This document shows, in pieces, positions 1-5,709 of a stretch of DNA of 8,845 nt; the first letter of the stretch is position 1, and each line of letters starts with the position of its first letter. Under the pieces are notes generated by a model that was given only the letters and a program-made list of their open reading frames with translations, was not told where the DNA came from and did not search any database. The DNA is from Methanomassiliicoccales archaeon. Its GTDB lineage: Archaea; Thermoplasmatota; Thermoplasmata; Methanomassiliicoccales; UBA472. The position numbers were made by a program, and so were the translations under genes. Where the stretch lies: NCBI GenBank assembly GCA_013329565.1, contig DUJZ01000129.1, positions 1,131-9,975 of the forward strand, written 5' to 3'.

Positions 1-345
1 GGCAAGGTCCGTCCATACCGCATTAAGAACGGATTGCCTGAGATACCGGTCTGCTGGTCCCGCGACGGCCGGGGGAAGAAGATCGTCTCCTACCTGTGGC
101 CGTACCACGAGGGAAAGCGGCCGATCTCCGACTACCTGGACCTGGTCGACGGTTTCCAGGATGGACTGCTGGTGATAGCCACCCATTCCTGGCATCCGGT
201 GGAGAGCTACTGTTCCGGGCTACGGACGAGAGATGATATGGACCAGGGCATAGCCGACCTGAGAACGCTGCTGGAACACATCGAAGGTTCCGGTTGCGAG
301 CTGGTGAGCATCGCCGACCACCTGCGGAGGAAGGATGCCCTGTGA
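1..345 (+). CDS. Polysaccharide-deacetylase-like protein, C-terminal fragment
   Basis: The reading frame is open from the first base, so this is the 3' part of a gene that begins upstream; about 114 residues are visible. The tail resembles the end of a NodB/CE4-type polysaccharide deacetylase. A hydrophobic strand runs into a Thr-His-Ser-Trp-His segment (LLVIATHSWHPVES), which matches the late histidine motif of that fold. It is followed by a helix (DDMDQGIADLRTLLEHIEGSG) and a closing strand (CELVSIADHL), as in the last beta-alpha-beta unit of the barrel. Such enzymes remove N-acetyl groups from glycans, but the metal-binding Asp/His-His residues would lie upstream of the window, so activity cannot be judged. 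The final 11 bases overlap the next gene, suggesting co-transcription. Family assignment is moderate to low because only the tail is seen. Confidence 0.5.
   Translation, partial: GKVRPYRIKNGLPEIPVCWSRDGRGKKIVSYLWPYHEGKRPISDYLDLVDGFQDGLLVIATHSWHPVESYCSGLRTRDDMDQGIADLRTLLEHIEGSGCELVSIADHLRRKDAL
326..330 (+). promoter_or_regulatory. Shine-Dalgarno GGAGG for the DUF3786-like gene
   Basis: GGAGG is complementary to the CCUCC near the 3' end of archaeal 16S rRNA and sits four bases before the ATG at 335, inside the coding end of the previous gene. It supports this start and translation of the gene as a downstream cistron. It contrasts with the first genes of the other transcripts here, which have short leaders and no strong Shine-Dalgarno. 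Confidence 0.6.
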
Positions 346-934
346 TCCCGCTTACCGCCAGGCGATCATGCTGGCCTGGGACGCCCTTTCGGGAATTCCA
401 GATAAAGAGCTGGCCTCAGCCTCGGGAGGTGAGCTTCGGGGGAGGGAGCTGGTGCTTGAGAGCGGAGGGCAGGAGACGCTGATCGACCTGGCCGATCGAA
501 CCGTCACCGCCCCGGACGTTCTAGGCGGGGGATGGGGACTGGCGACGCTGCACCATTTGAGAGGATGCTTGACCTGGAAAAGGGATGATGAGTGGACGTC
601 CTTCGACATGCTTTCCTCGGGACGACCGTTCGCCGAAGCCTTCCGGCAGAGAGCGCTGATACCATTGGCGGACCGTTACGGGAGGTCTCCGGGCGACCTA
701 GTTGAGGATGCATCTGCGCTCAGTGCAACGCAGATAGGGATGGGGGACGCTGCCGTCATCGTCCAAGCCTTTCCGCGTCTGAGGGTTGCCATAGCGGCCT
801 GGCAGGGTGATGAGGAGGTCTCCGGACGTGCGGTCATGCTCTTCGACCAGGGAGGGGCGAGAACCCTTCCGGCCGAGGACCTGGCCGAGGTCGGGATAAG
901 CATCGCCCAGGCGCTTCTCAGTACAGACCGGTGA
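335..934 (+). CDS. DUF3786-like protein of unknown function
   Basis: A 199-residue soluble protein that I place in the DUF3786 family by its layout. There is a mid-region with a small Gly-rich turn and a Leu-His-His helix (residues 64-75). A Trp-Thr-Ser-Phe-Asp-Met-Leu-x-x-Gly block follows (87-96). Near the C-terminus is the signature FPRLRVAIAAWQGDEE (146-161), then a Leu-Phe-Asp strand and a Leu-Pro-Ala-Glu-Asp-Leu helix (178-183). The biochemical role of the family is unknown to me; the clustered acidic residues after the strand at 150-156 could be functional. The start at 335 is preceded by a strong Shine-Dalgarno GGAGG (326-330) and overlaps the upstream gene by 11 bases, so it probably belongs to the same transcript. 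Its stop lies 17 bases inside the 3' end of fhs, which runs the other way. Confidence 0.65.
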   Translation: MPCDPAYRQAIMLAWDALSGIPDKELASASGGELRGRELVLESGGQETLIDLADRTVTAPDVLGGGWGLATLHHLRGCLTWKRDDEWTSFDMLSSGRPFAEAFRQRALIPLADRYGRSPGDLVEDASALSATQIGMGDAAVIVQAFPRLRVAIAAWQGDEEVSGRAVMLFDQGGARTLPAEDLAEVGISIAQALLSTDR

Positions 935-2591
935 TCTTTCCGCCCTCGTCGATGTCTATCCCAAGGGCGGACGGTTGCGAGGGGAGCCCGGGAATGAGCA
1001 TGATGCGTCCGCATATCGGAACGACGAAGCCCGCTCCCGAGGAAACGAATATCTCCCTGACCGTCAGTTCCCAACCGGTTGGCGCACCTTTCATCTCCGG
1101 CTTATCGGTCAGGGACAGCTGGGTCTTGGCCATGCACACCATGAGGTTGCCGGTCCCGGATTCCTCGATCACGCGCAGGTGCCTCTGGGCGGCGGTCTCG
1201 TACTCCACGATTTGAGCTCCATACATCTCGGTGGCGATGATCCTGATCTTCTCCTTCAGCGGAAGGTCGAGGTCGTAGAGGTACCTGAAGCTGCACTCGT
1301 CCTTCTCGATCGCCTCGGTCACCTGATCGGCCAGCTCCTGGCCGCCGGCTCCGCCCTTGTCGAACACCTCGGACAGGGCGCAGCGCACGCCCATCTGCCG
1401 GCAGTGCTCCCTTATCGTCCGCACCTCTTCCTCGGTGTCGGCCGCGAAGTGATTGATGGCGACCACGATCGGAACTCCGAAATGGCGTAGGTTCTCAATG
1501 TGCTTGTCCAGGTTGGAGAATCCTTTCCGGAGAGCGTCCGGGTCTTCGCAGCCAACCGCCTTCAGAGGGCATCCCCCGTGCATCTTGAGAGCTTTTATGG
1601 AGCAAACGAGGACGGCGCAGTTCGGGCGGAAGCCGTCGCTCCGGCACACGATGTCGAAGAACTTTTCCGCCCCCAGGTCGGCTCCGAAACCGGCCTCGGT
1701 GACCACCACGTCGGCGAGCTTGAGAGCGTACTTGGTAGCGATGATGGAGCTGTTTCCGTGGGCGATGTTGGCGAACGGAAAGCCGTGGATGAAGAAGGGC
1801 TGCCCCTCCAGCGTCTGCACCAGGTTGGGATGTATGGCGTCCTTCAGCAGGGTGGCCATGGCGCCGACGCAGCCCAGGTCCCGGGCGTGGACCTGCTGGT
1901 TGTCGTAGGTGTAGCCGATGAGCATCCTCCCTAGGCGGTCCTTGAGGTCGGTCATCGAAGTTGTCAACGCCAATATCGCGCTTATCTCCGAAGCGACGGT
2001 GATTATGAACCCGCTCTCGTGAGGTATCCCGCCTTCCTTGCGCCCGCCGAGGCCCACTACGATGTTACGGAGCTCCCGGCAGTTCATGTCGATCGCCTTC
2101 TTCAGGAAGATGCGGGTGGGGTCGATGTTCAGCTTGTTCCCCTTGGCGATGTGGTTCTCCAGTATTGCGGACAAGAGATTATGGGCAGCGCCAACGGCAT
2201 GGATGTCCCCGGTGAAGTGCAGGTCGATGTCCCACATGGGATAGACCTGGGCTAGCCCGCCGCCGGTGGCCCCTCCCTTCAGGCCGAAGGTGGGGCCAAG
2301 AGAAGGTTCGCGAATAGCGCCCATCACCCTTCTTCCCTGCTTTCCCAGCGCCTCGACCAGACCGATGGTTGTGACCGTCTTCCCTTCCCCGGCGGGAGTG
2401 GGGGTGATGGCCGTGACCAGGATGAGCTTCCCGTTCGGGCGGTCCTCGTAGCGCTTGAGCACCGAGAGCGGCACCTTGGCCATATGCCTGCCGTACGGAA
2501 TGAGCTCCCCCTCGGCTATTCCCAATTGGGCGGCTATCTGGTCGATGGGGAGCACCTTGGCATTCTGGGATATCTCGATATTGCTCTTCAT
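918..2591 (-). CDS. fhs: Formate-tetrahydrofolate ligase (10-formyl-THF synthetase)
   Basis: This enzyme makes 10-formyl-tetrahydrofolate from formate, tetrahydrofolate and ATP in the cytoplasm. At 557 residues it is full length for the family. The P-loop TPAGEGKT is at 65-72, followed by the diagnostic REPSLGP block (94-100) and the Gly-rich KGGATGGG. The downstream DIDLHFTGDIHAVGAAHNLL segment and the HGFPFANIAHGNSS segment are also typical of Fhs. The ATG at 2591 sits just after an AAGGT stretch and about 37 bases from a TATA-like element. folD diverges from the other side of the same 98-bp intergenic region, so the two probably act together: Fhs makes 10-formyl-THF for purine synthesis or onward reduction by FolD. 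In methanogens that keep the tetrahydromethanopterin pathway this enzyme is often absent. Its presence beside a methanogenesis-marker-like gene suggests a lineage that uses folate for biosynthetic C1 transfer (inference). The 3' end overlaps the convergent DUF3786-like gene by 17 bases. Confidence 0.97.
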   Translation of the reverse strand: MKSNIEISQNAKVLPIDQIAAQLGIAEGELIPYGRHMAKVPLSVLKRYEDRPNGKLILVTAITPTPAGEGKTVTTIGLVEALGKQGRRVMGAIREPSLGPTFGLKGGATGGGLAQVYPMWDIDLHFTGDIHAVGAAHNLLSAILENHIAKGNKLNIDPTRIFLKKAIDMNCRELRNIVVGLGGRKEGGIPHESGFIITVASEISAILALTTSMTDLKDRLGRMLIGYTYDNQQVHARDLGCVGAMATLLKDAIHPNLVQTLEGQPFFIHGFPFANIAHGNSSIIATKYALKLADVVVTEAGFGADLGAEKFFDIVCRSDGFRPNCAVLVCSIKALKMHGGCPLKAVGCEDPDALRKGFSNLDKHIENLRHFGVPIVVAINHFAADTEEEVRTIREHCRQMGVRCALSEVFDKGGAGGQELADQVTEAIEKDECSFRYLYDLDLPLKEKIRIIATEMYGAQIVEYETAAQRHLRVIEESGTGNLMVCMAKTQLSLTDKPEMKGAPTGWELTVREIFVSSGAGFVVPICGRIMLIPGLPSQPSALGIDIDEGGKITGLY

Positions 2592-2618
2592 GCACTACCT
2601 TGAGAACCGATATCCAGA

Positions 2619-2645
2619 CCGGGCTTAATATGGTTTATCGCCCGG
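2619..2645. repeat. Inverted repeat in the fhs/folD promoter, candidate operator
   Basis: The sequence reads CCGGGC (2619-2624), a 15-base AT-rich spacer, then GCCCGG (2640-2645). The arms are perfect reverse complements with centres 21 bp apart, about two turns of DNA, as expected for a dimeric regulator contacting one face. The spacer contains the probable fhs TATA element, and the right arm lies just before the folD TATA box. A bound protein could therefore control both genes. The arms are short, and in a GC-rich genome a chance match is possible. Confidence 0.4.
2623..2632 (-). promoter_or_regulatory. TATA element of fhs
   Basis: On the minus strand this reads ATATTAAG with flanking bases, an archaeal TATA-like box centred about 37 bases before the fhs ATG. 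Transcription starting about 26 bases downstream of the box would leave a leader of roughly 11 bases, which contains the AAGGT sequence. A second AT-rich stretch (ATAAACC on the minus strand, near 2633-2639) is an alternative box. Confidence 0.45.
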
Positions 2646-2649
2646 CAAT

Positions 2650-2658
2650 TCTTTAATA
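2650..2658 (+). promoter_or_regulatory. TATA element of folD
   Basis: TCTTTAATA is centred about 36 bases before the folD ATG at 2690. Using the usual spacing of about 26 bases, transcription would begin near 2681 and leave a leader of about 9 bases. It lies back to back with the fhs TATA element, giving a compact divergent promoter. Confidence 0.5.
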
Positions 2659-2689
2659 CGGCTAAGGCATCAAGAAGCCTGGTCAGCAA

Positions 2690-3571
2690 ATGGGTGCGAG
2701 ACTTTTAGAGGGCAAGGAGGTCGCGGACCGCATCGGGAAGGACCTGGCGGTCAGGATCGCCGCGCTGAAGGAGAAGGGGGTCGTTCCGGGACTGGCGGTC
2801 ATCATCGTCGGGGACGACCCCGCTTCGGTCTCATACGTGACCATGAAAGGAAAGGCGTGCCAGGACCTCGGCATGTACTCTTTGACCGTGAGAGAACCGG
2901 CCGACCTCCGCGAGGAGGCGCTTCTGCATCTCATAGACGAGCTGAACCGGGACCCCAAGGTGCACGGCATACTCGTTCAATTGCCGGTGCCCGGGCATAT
3001 CGACGTCGGCAAGGTGATCGCCGCCATCGACCCGAAGAAGGACGTGGACGGCTTCCACCCGACCAACGTGGGGAAGATGCTCATCGGAGAGGACGGCGGT
3101 TTCCTGCCGGCCACGCCGTATGGTATCCACGTCATGCTCTCCGCTTACGGGATCGACGTCGCCGGTAAGCACGTTGTCGTCGTCGGTCGCAGCAACATCG
3201 TCGGGAAGCCTATGGCAGCCATGCTCATGCAGAAGGGGATCGACGCCACCGTCACCGTCTGCCATTCCCGGACCAGGGACCTCAAGGCCATGACGCTTCA
3301 GGCCGACGTGCTGATCAGCGGGATCGGGAAAGCCCTTTTCATCACCGCCGACATGGTCAAGGAAGGCGCGGTCGTCGCGGATGCTGGATCGAACCGGATA
3401 GACGATCCCTCCACGCCCAAAGGCTACCGCTTCGTCGGCGACGTCGATTTCGACAACGTGAAGGAAAAAGCCTCCGCCATCACGCCTGTGCCAAAGGGCG
3501 TGGGCCCGATGACCATCGTGATGCTCATGAGCAATACGGTGCTGGCCGCGGAGGGGTCTCTGGAGCGTTAG
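2690..3571 (+). CDS. folD: Bifunctional methylene-THF dehydrogenase / methenyl-THF cyclohydrolase
   Basis: FolD interconverts 10-formyl-, 5,10-methenyl- and 5,10-methylene-tetrahydrofolate, using NAD(P) for the dehydrogenase step. The 293-residue length is normal. The catalytic Tyr49-x3-Lys53 (YVTMK) is present, as are the QLP motif (97-99), DVDGFHP (118-124), the Rossmann turn GRSNIVGKP (166-174), HSRT (192-195, nucleotide side) and the C-terminal PVPKGVGPMT (266-275). Two small departures from the commonest bacterial form are PATP at 140-143, where many homologues have PCTP, and Lys269 in place of the usual Gly of PVPGGVGP. Neither affects the key catalytic pair. The gene diverges from fhs, and together they form a complete route from formate to methylene-THF, which feeds serine hydroxymethyltransferase, purine and thymidylate synthesis. 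The stop is followed by kptA after 47 bases, which has its own TATA box. Confidence 0.97.
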   Translation: MGARLLEGKEVADRIGKDLAVRIAALKEKGVVPGLAVIIVGDDPASVSYVTMKGKACQDLGMYSLTVREPADLREEALLHLIDELNRDPKVHGILVQLPVPGHIDVGKVIAAIDPKKDVDGFHPTNVGKMLIGEDGGFLPATPYGIHVMLSAYGIDVAGKHVVVVGRSNIVGKPMAAMLMQKGIDATVTVCHSRTRDLKAMTLQADVLISGIGKALFITADMVKEGAVVADAGSNRIDDPSTPKGYRFVGDVDFDNVKEKASAITPVPKGVGPMTIVMLMSNTVLAAEGSLER

Positions 3572-3582
3572 AAGCGTCCTAA

Positions 3583-3590
3583 AGTTTAAG
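3583..3590 (+). promoter_or_regulatory. TATA element of kptA
   Basis: AGTTTAAG lies just after the folD stop, about 32 bases before the ATG at 3619. The predicted transcript start near 3612 lies downstream of the in-frame TTG at 3598. This argues for the ATG as the true start, with a leader of only about 7 bases. Confidence 0.45.
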
Positions 3591-3618
3591 TCCCACTTTG
3601 TATGTTCGAGGGTTCGTT

Positions 3619-4266
3619 ATGTTAAGGGAATGCGGCGAGCACGGATACTTTCGCGGGGAGACCTGCCCCATCTGCGGAGAGCCTGGCAAGTTCTTGATGA
3701 GCGAGCAGGAGCTGGACCAGCTCGGCCGGACACTGGCCGGAGTGCTCAGACACTTCCCTGAACGTTTCGGACTGGACATGGACGAGCAGGGGTTCGTCAG
3801 CATCCGGGGCTTCATTAATTCTCTGAGAGATAGTAACCGCCGCTACCACTGGATCAGGCCTCACCATATCGTGGCGATAATCGAGACCGACCCCAAGGGA
3901 AGGTACCAGATCAGCAACGATCTGATGCGGGCCACCTACGGCCACTCTCTGGAACTGGACCTCAAGCTGCCCACCGAGAATATTCCAGATCACCTCTACT
4001 ACCCGGCCACGCCGGAGGAGGCGGACATCATCCTGGAGACGGGACTGAGACCGTCGGACCGCAAGATGGTTCATCTGTCGAAGACGTACCAGGACGCCAT
4101 GAACGCCGGAAAGGTCAGGGTCGAGGAGCCGGTCATACTGGAGATCGACGCCGCGGCGGCTATCGCGTCTGGAAACGTCATCTCCCAGGCCGGAAAGACC
4201 GTCTTCCTGGCCCAGGAGATCCCCCCGGAGTTCCTCTCCCGAAAGGAAGAGGAAGAAGTCCTCTGA
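3619..4266 (+). CDS. kptA: RNA 2'-phosphotransferase (Tpt1/KptA family), zinc-ribbon form
   Basis: KptA/Tpt1 moves the splice-junction 2'-phosphate of tRNA onto NAD+, giving ADP-ribose 1''-2''-cyclic phosphate and nicotinamide. In archaea the in vivo substrate is less certain. The 215-residue product starts with a likely zinc finger, Cys5-x2-His8 and Cys16-x2-Cys19. The transferase core follows: the Arg44-His45 pair in VLRHFP, RATYGHS (104-110), a VHLS strand (151-154) and Arg167 in a KVRVEEPVILEID segment. These fit the Arg-His-Arg-Arg set of the family. The segment that in classical members reads LYHGT, part of the NAD pocket, here reads LYYPAT (126-131). This may be a subfamily trait or a change in NAD handling. 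I chose the ATG at 3619 over the in-frame TTG at 3598 because of the TATA position. The C-terminus is an acidic tail. Confidence 0.9.
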   Translation: MLRECGEHGYFRGETCPICGEPGKFLMSEQELDQLGRTLAGVLRHFPERFGLDMDEQGFVSIRGFINSLRDSNRRYHWIRPHHIVAIIETDPKGRYQISNDLMRATYGHSLELDLKLPTENIPDHLYYPATPEEADIILETGLRPSDRKMVHLSKTYQDAMNAGKVRVEEPVILEIDAAAAIASGNVISQAGKTVFLAQEIPPEFLSRKEEEEVL

Positions 4267-4270
4267 GGGC

Positions 4271-4285
4271 ATTTTCTGATTTTTG
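4271..4285 (+). terminator. T-rich terminator after kptA
   Basis: The sequence ATTTTCTGATTTTTG begins four bases after the kptA stop. Runs of T on the coding strand are typical archaeal termination signals and need no hairpin. The next gene is on the opposite strand, so termination is expected here. Confidence 0.45.
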
Positions 4286-4307
4286 TAAAACGGCCAGAAG
4301 GCAGGGC

Positions 4308-4322
4308 GATTAGAAAATTAAG
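4308..4322 (-). terminator. T-rich terminator after the small membrane protein gene
   Basis: Read on the minus strand this is CTTAATTTTCTAATC, a T-rich stretch 27 to 41 bases past the stop of the membrane microprotein gene. Together with the T-run after kptA it makes the 82-bp convergent gap (4267-4348) a likely two-way terminator region. Confidence 0.35.
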
Positions 4323-4348
4323 ATGGAAAGATGCGCTGAACCAGATGT

Positions 4349-4618
4349 TCAGACGCTGATGGTGCCCACGATCTCCAGGACCTGGAACACGATGGTCAGG
4401 GAGAACACTACGAGCAGCGGAACGATAGCAGAGTCCAATGTGGCCAGCACCTTCTTGGAGCTCTTGTTGGAAGCGGATATCAGCTCTCTGGAAGATAGCA
4501 ACATAATGAGCAGTATAGCTATTAGCGCCCCACCAACCCCGACGCCGATGGCGGTGGTGATGGATACGGCGCTGCTCGCTGCTGTCGATGTAGCTGCGCT
4601 TACTAATATCAGCGACAT
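4349..4618 (-). CDS. Small two-helix membrane protein, unknown function
   Basis: An 89-residue hydrophobic protein that I do not recognise. A short Ser/Ala/Thr-rich start is followed by a first membrane helix at about 20-42 with a Gly-rich beginning (GVGVGG). A polar loop (43-62) carries Arg44, Lys52, Lys55 and Lys56, and a second helix spans about 63-86. The basic loop suggests it faces the cytoplasm, with both ends outside. There is no cleavable signal or catalytic motif. That this is a real gene is supported by a strong TATA box on the minus strand (4644-4653). The box is placed so transcription would begin about 4 bases before the ATG, and T-rich sequence follows the stop. It is convergent with kptA and divergent from the DUF2797-like gene, so it is probably transcribed alone. 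The two-helix build would suit a small membrane subunit or regulator, but nothing in the context names a partner. Confidence 0.7.
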   Translation of the reverse strand: MSLILVSAATSTAASSAVSITTAIGVGVGGALIAILLIMLLSSRELISASNKSSKKVLATLDSAIVPLLVVFSLTIVFQVLEIVGTISV

Positions 4619-4643
4619 TATGAAACAACGTTACGGGGTATTT

Positions 4644-4653
4644 GGTATAAAAG
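4644..4653 (-). promoter_or_regulatory. TATA box of the small membrane protein gene
   Basis: On the minus strand this reads CTTTTATACC, the closest match to a consensus archaeal TATA box in the window. It is centred about 31 bases before the ATG at 4618, predicting a nearly leaderless transcript. Its strength suggests the short gene is well expressed. Confidence 0.6.
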
Positions 4654-4725
4654 AATTATTCGTCCGGTCTCATTTTTGATACAGATCATCAGGCGAAGTT
4701 CCACGATCGGCGAACCCCCGGTCAG

Positions 4726-4733
4726 GCTTAAAT
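4726..4733 (+). promoter_or_regulatory. TATA element of the DUF2797-like gene
   Basis: GCTTAAAT is centred about 28 bases before the GTG at 4758, predicting a transcript that starts within a few bases of that codon. This supports the GTG as the start. The 139-bp region 4619-4757 therefore holds two divergent promoters; I see no further gene in it. Confidence 0.5.
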
Positions 4734-4757
4734 CGATGTTCCTCGTTTGACGTCCTC

Positions 4758-5666
4758 GTGTTCGAAACGGCCGACGAGATCCTGCGCCGGCGAGGGATGA
4801 TCGCCTACGATCGCCACGCCATATCCTGGGAGTGGGATTCCTTCCAGCCTACGCTGGTCACCTACGACCAGAAGGCCAAGGAGGTGCAGGAGCTCACGGA
4901 CCAGTTCCGGCCTGGGGAACGCCTCGATCTCACCATATCGGACGCCAGACGGTGCGTCGGATCGTTCGTCGACGGTCGGTACGAGCCGTGCAAGATGCGC
5001 AACGTGGTCTCCGGACAGTTCGATCAATGTCCGTTGTGCGCCTCAACCTGGATACCGGTTCAGAACTGCGTGTTCGAGCCGGAATGCGACGGTACGAACA
5101 TTACGAACGATAGGTGCGTGGGCAAGGGCGGGGAGATCTGCGCCAAGCCGACCCACGTCTACGCCGCCTTCTACGGCGACCTGGTCAAGGTCGGAATGAC
5201 GTTGTCCACTCGATTCATGGAGCGGGCGATAGAGCAGGGGGCGGACGCTATTGCCAGACTGGGCACGTACCCCAACCGACGGGCGGCCAGGGACGCTGAG
5301 AACGTTTTGTCCAAAGCGCTGCACGCCACGCAATGGGTGCGGAAGGGCACGTTCCTGAAGGCGCAATCCTCGATTCGTGACCGCGACACCTACCAGGAGC
5401 GCCTGGACACATTGCTCTCAACTTTGAACGGAGTGTCCGCCGACCCGGGGCCGGTGGAGATCCTGGACCGTTATCCGCTTTTGCCTTACGATCCGTCGAG
5501 GTCTTCCTTCGTCGAGCTGGCCGGTCGGCATCGAGGAGATGTCCTGGGCTGCAAGGGGAAATGGCTCTTCTACCGTCCAAGGGACGAGCGCACGATGATG
5601 CTGGACATGTCCAGCGTCCCTTCGCGCTATGCGACGTTCGGTCTGGCAAACATAAATAAACGGTAA
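4758..5666 (+). CDS. DUF2797-like zinc/cysteine-rich protein with GIY-YIG-like segment
   Basis: A 302-residue protein that I assign to DUF2797 from its pattern; its function is unknown to me. Residues 1-60 form a strand-rich N-terminal part. A cysteine-rich middle follows, with Cys66, 78, 91, 94, 104, 110, 120 and 128, including a CPLC knuckle at 91-94. These eight cysteines could hold two zinc ions. Next comes His133-Val-Tyr135, then KVGMT (144-148), Arg152, an EQGA motif (159-162) and NRRAARDAE. This Tyr...Lys-Val-Gly-x-Thr...Arg order resembles the core of GIY-YIG/T5orf172 nuclease-like domains, so nucleic-acid binding or cleavage is a reasonable guess only. The last 80 residues have no motif I recognise. 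The start is a GTG matched to the TATA element at 4726-4733. The final codons contain the TATA box of the next gene. Confidence 0.7.
   Translation: MFETADEILRRRGMIAYDRHAISWEWDSFQPTLVTYDQKAKEVQELTDQFRPGERLDLTISDARRCVGSFVDGRYEPCKMRNVVSGQFDQCPLCASTWIPVQNCVFEPECDGTNITNDRCVGKGGEICAKPTHVYAAFYGDLVKVGMTLSTRFMERAIEQGADAIARLGTYPNRRAARDAENVLSKALHATQWVRKGTFLKAQSSIRDRDTYQERLDTLLSTLNGVSADPGPVEILDRYPLLPYDPSRSSFVELAGRHRGDVLGCKGKWLFYRPRDERTMMLDMSSVPSRYATFGLANINKR
5652..5659 (+). promoter_or_regulatory. TATA element of the marker-11-like gene
   Basis: ATAAATAA lies inside the last codons of the DUF2797-like gene, about 54 bases before the ATG at 5710. Transcription from about 5681 would leave a leader near 29 bases that includes an AAGGGA sequence. 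This is the longest leader predicted here, and it suggests the downstream pair of genes has its own promoter. Confidence 0.45.
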
Positions 5667-5709
5667 CAATATCCATTCCCCTCCGTCAAGCGAACCAAGG
5701 GATGTCAAA

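Noticed and set aside
975..1934. Several plus-strand open frames of 144 to 171 codons opposite fhs.
   Set aside because: They lie wholly inside the unmistakable fhs coding sequence, overlap each other and show no family motif.
3598..3618. A TTG start that would extend KptA by seven residues.
   Set aside because: It lies upstream of the transcript start predicted from the TATA element at 3583-3590; the ATG at 3619 leads directly into the zinc-finger segment.
3604..3618. GTTCGAGGGTTCG, reminiscent of a tRNA T-arm.
   Set aside because: No acceptor, D or anticodon arm can be built around it within the 47-bp gap.
4323..4679. A 118-codon plus-strand open frame across the membrane microprotein gene.
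   Set aside because: It has no promoter or ribosome-binding signal and no hydrophobic pattern, whereas the minus-strand frame has two membrane helices, a strong TATA box and a T-rich terminator.
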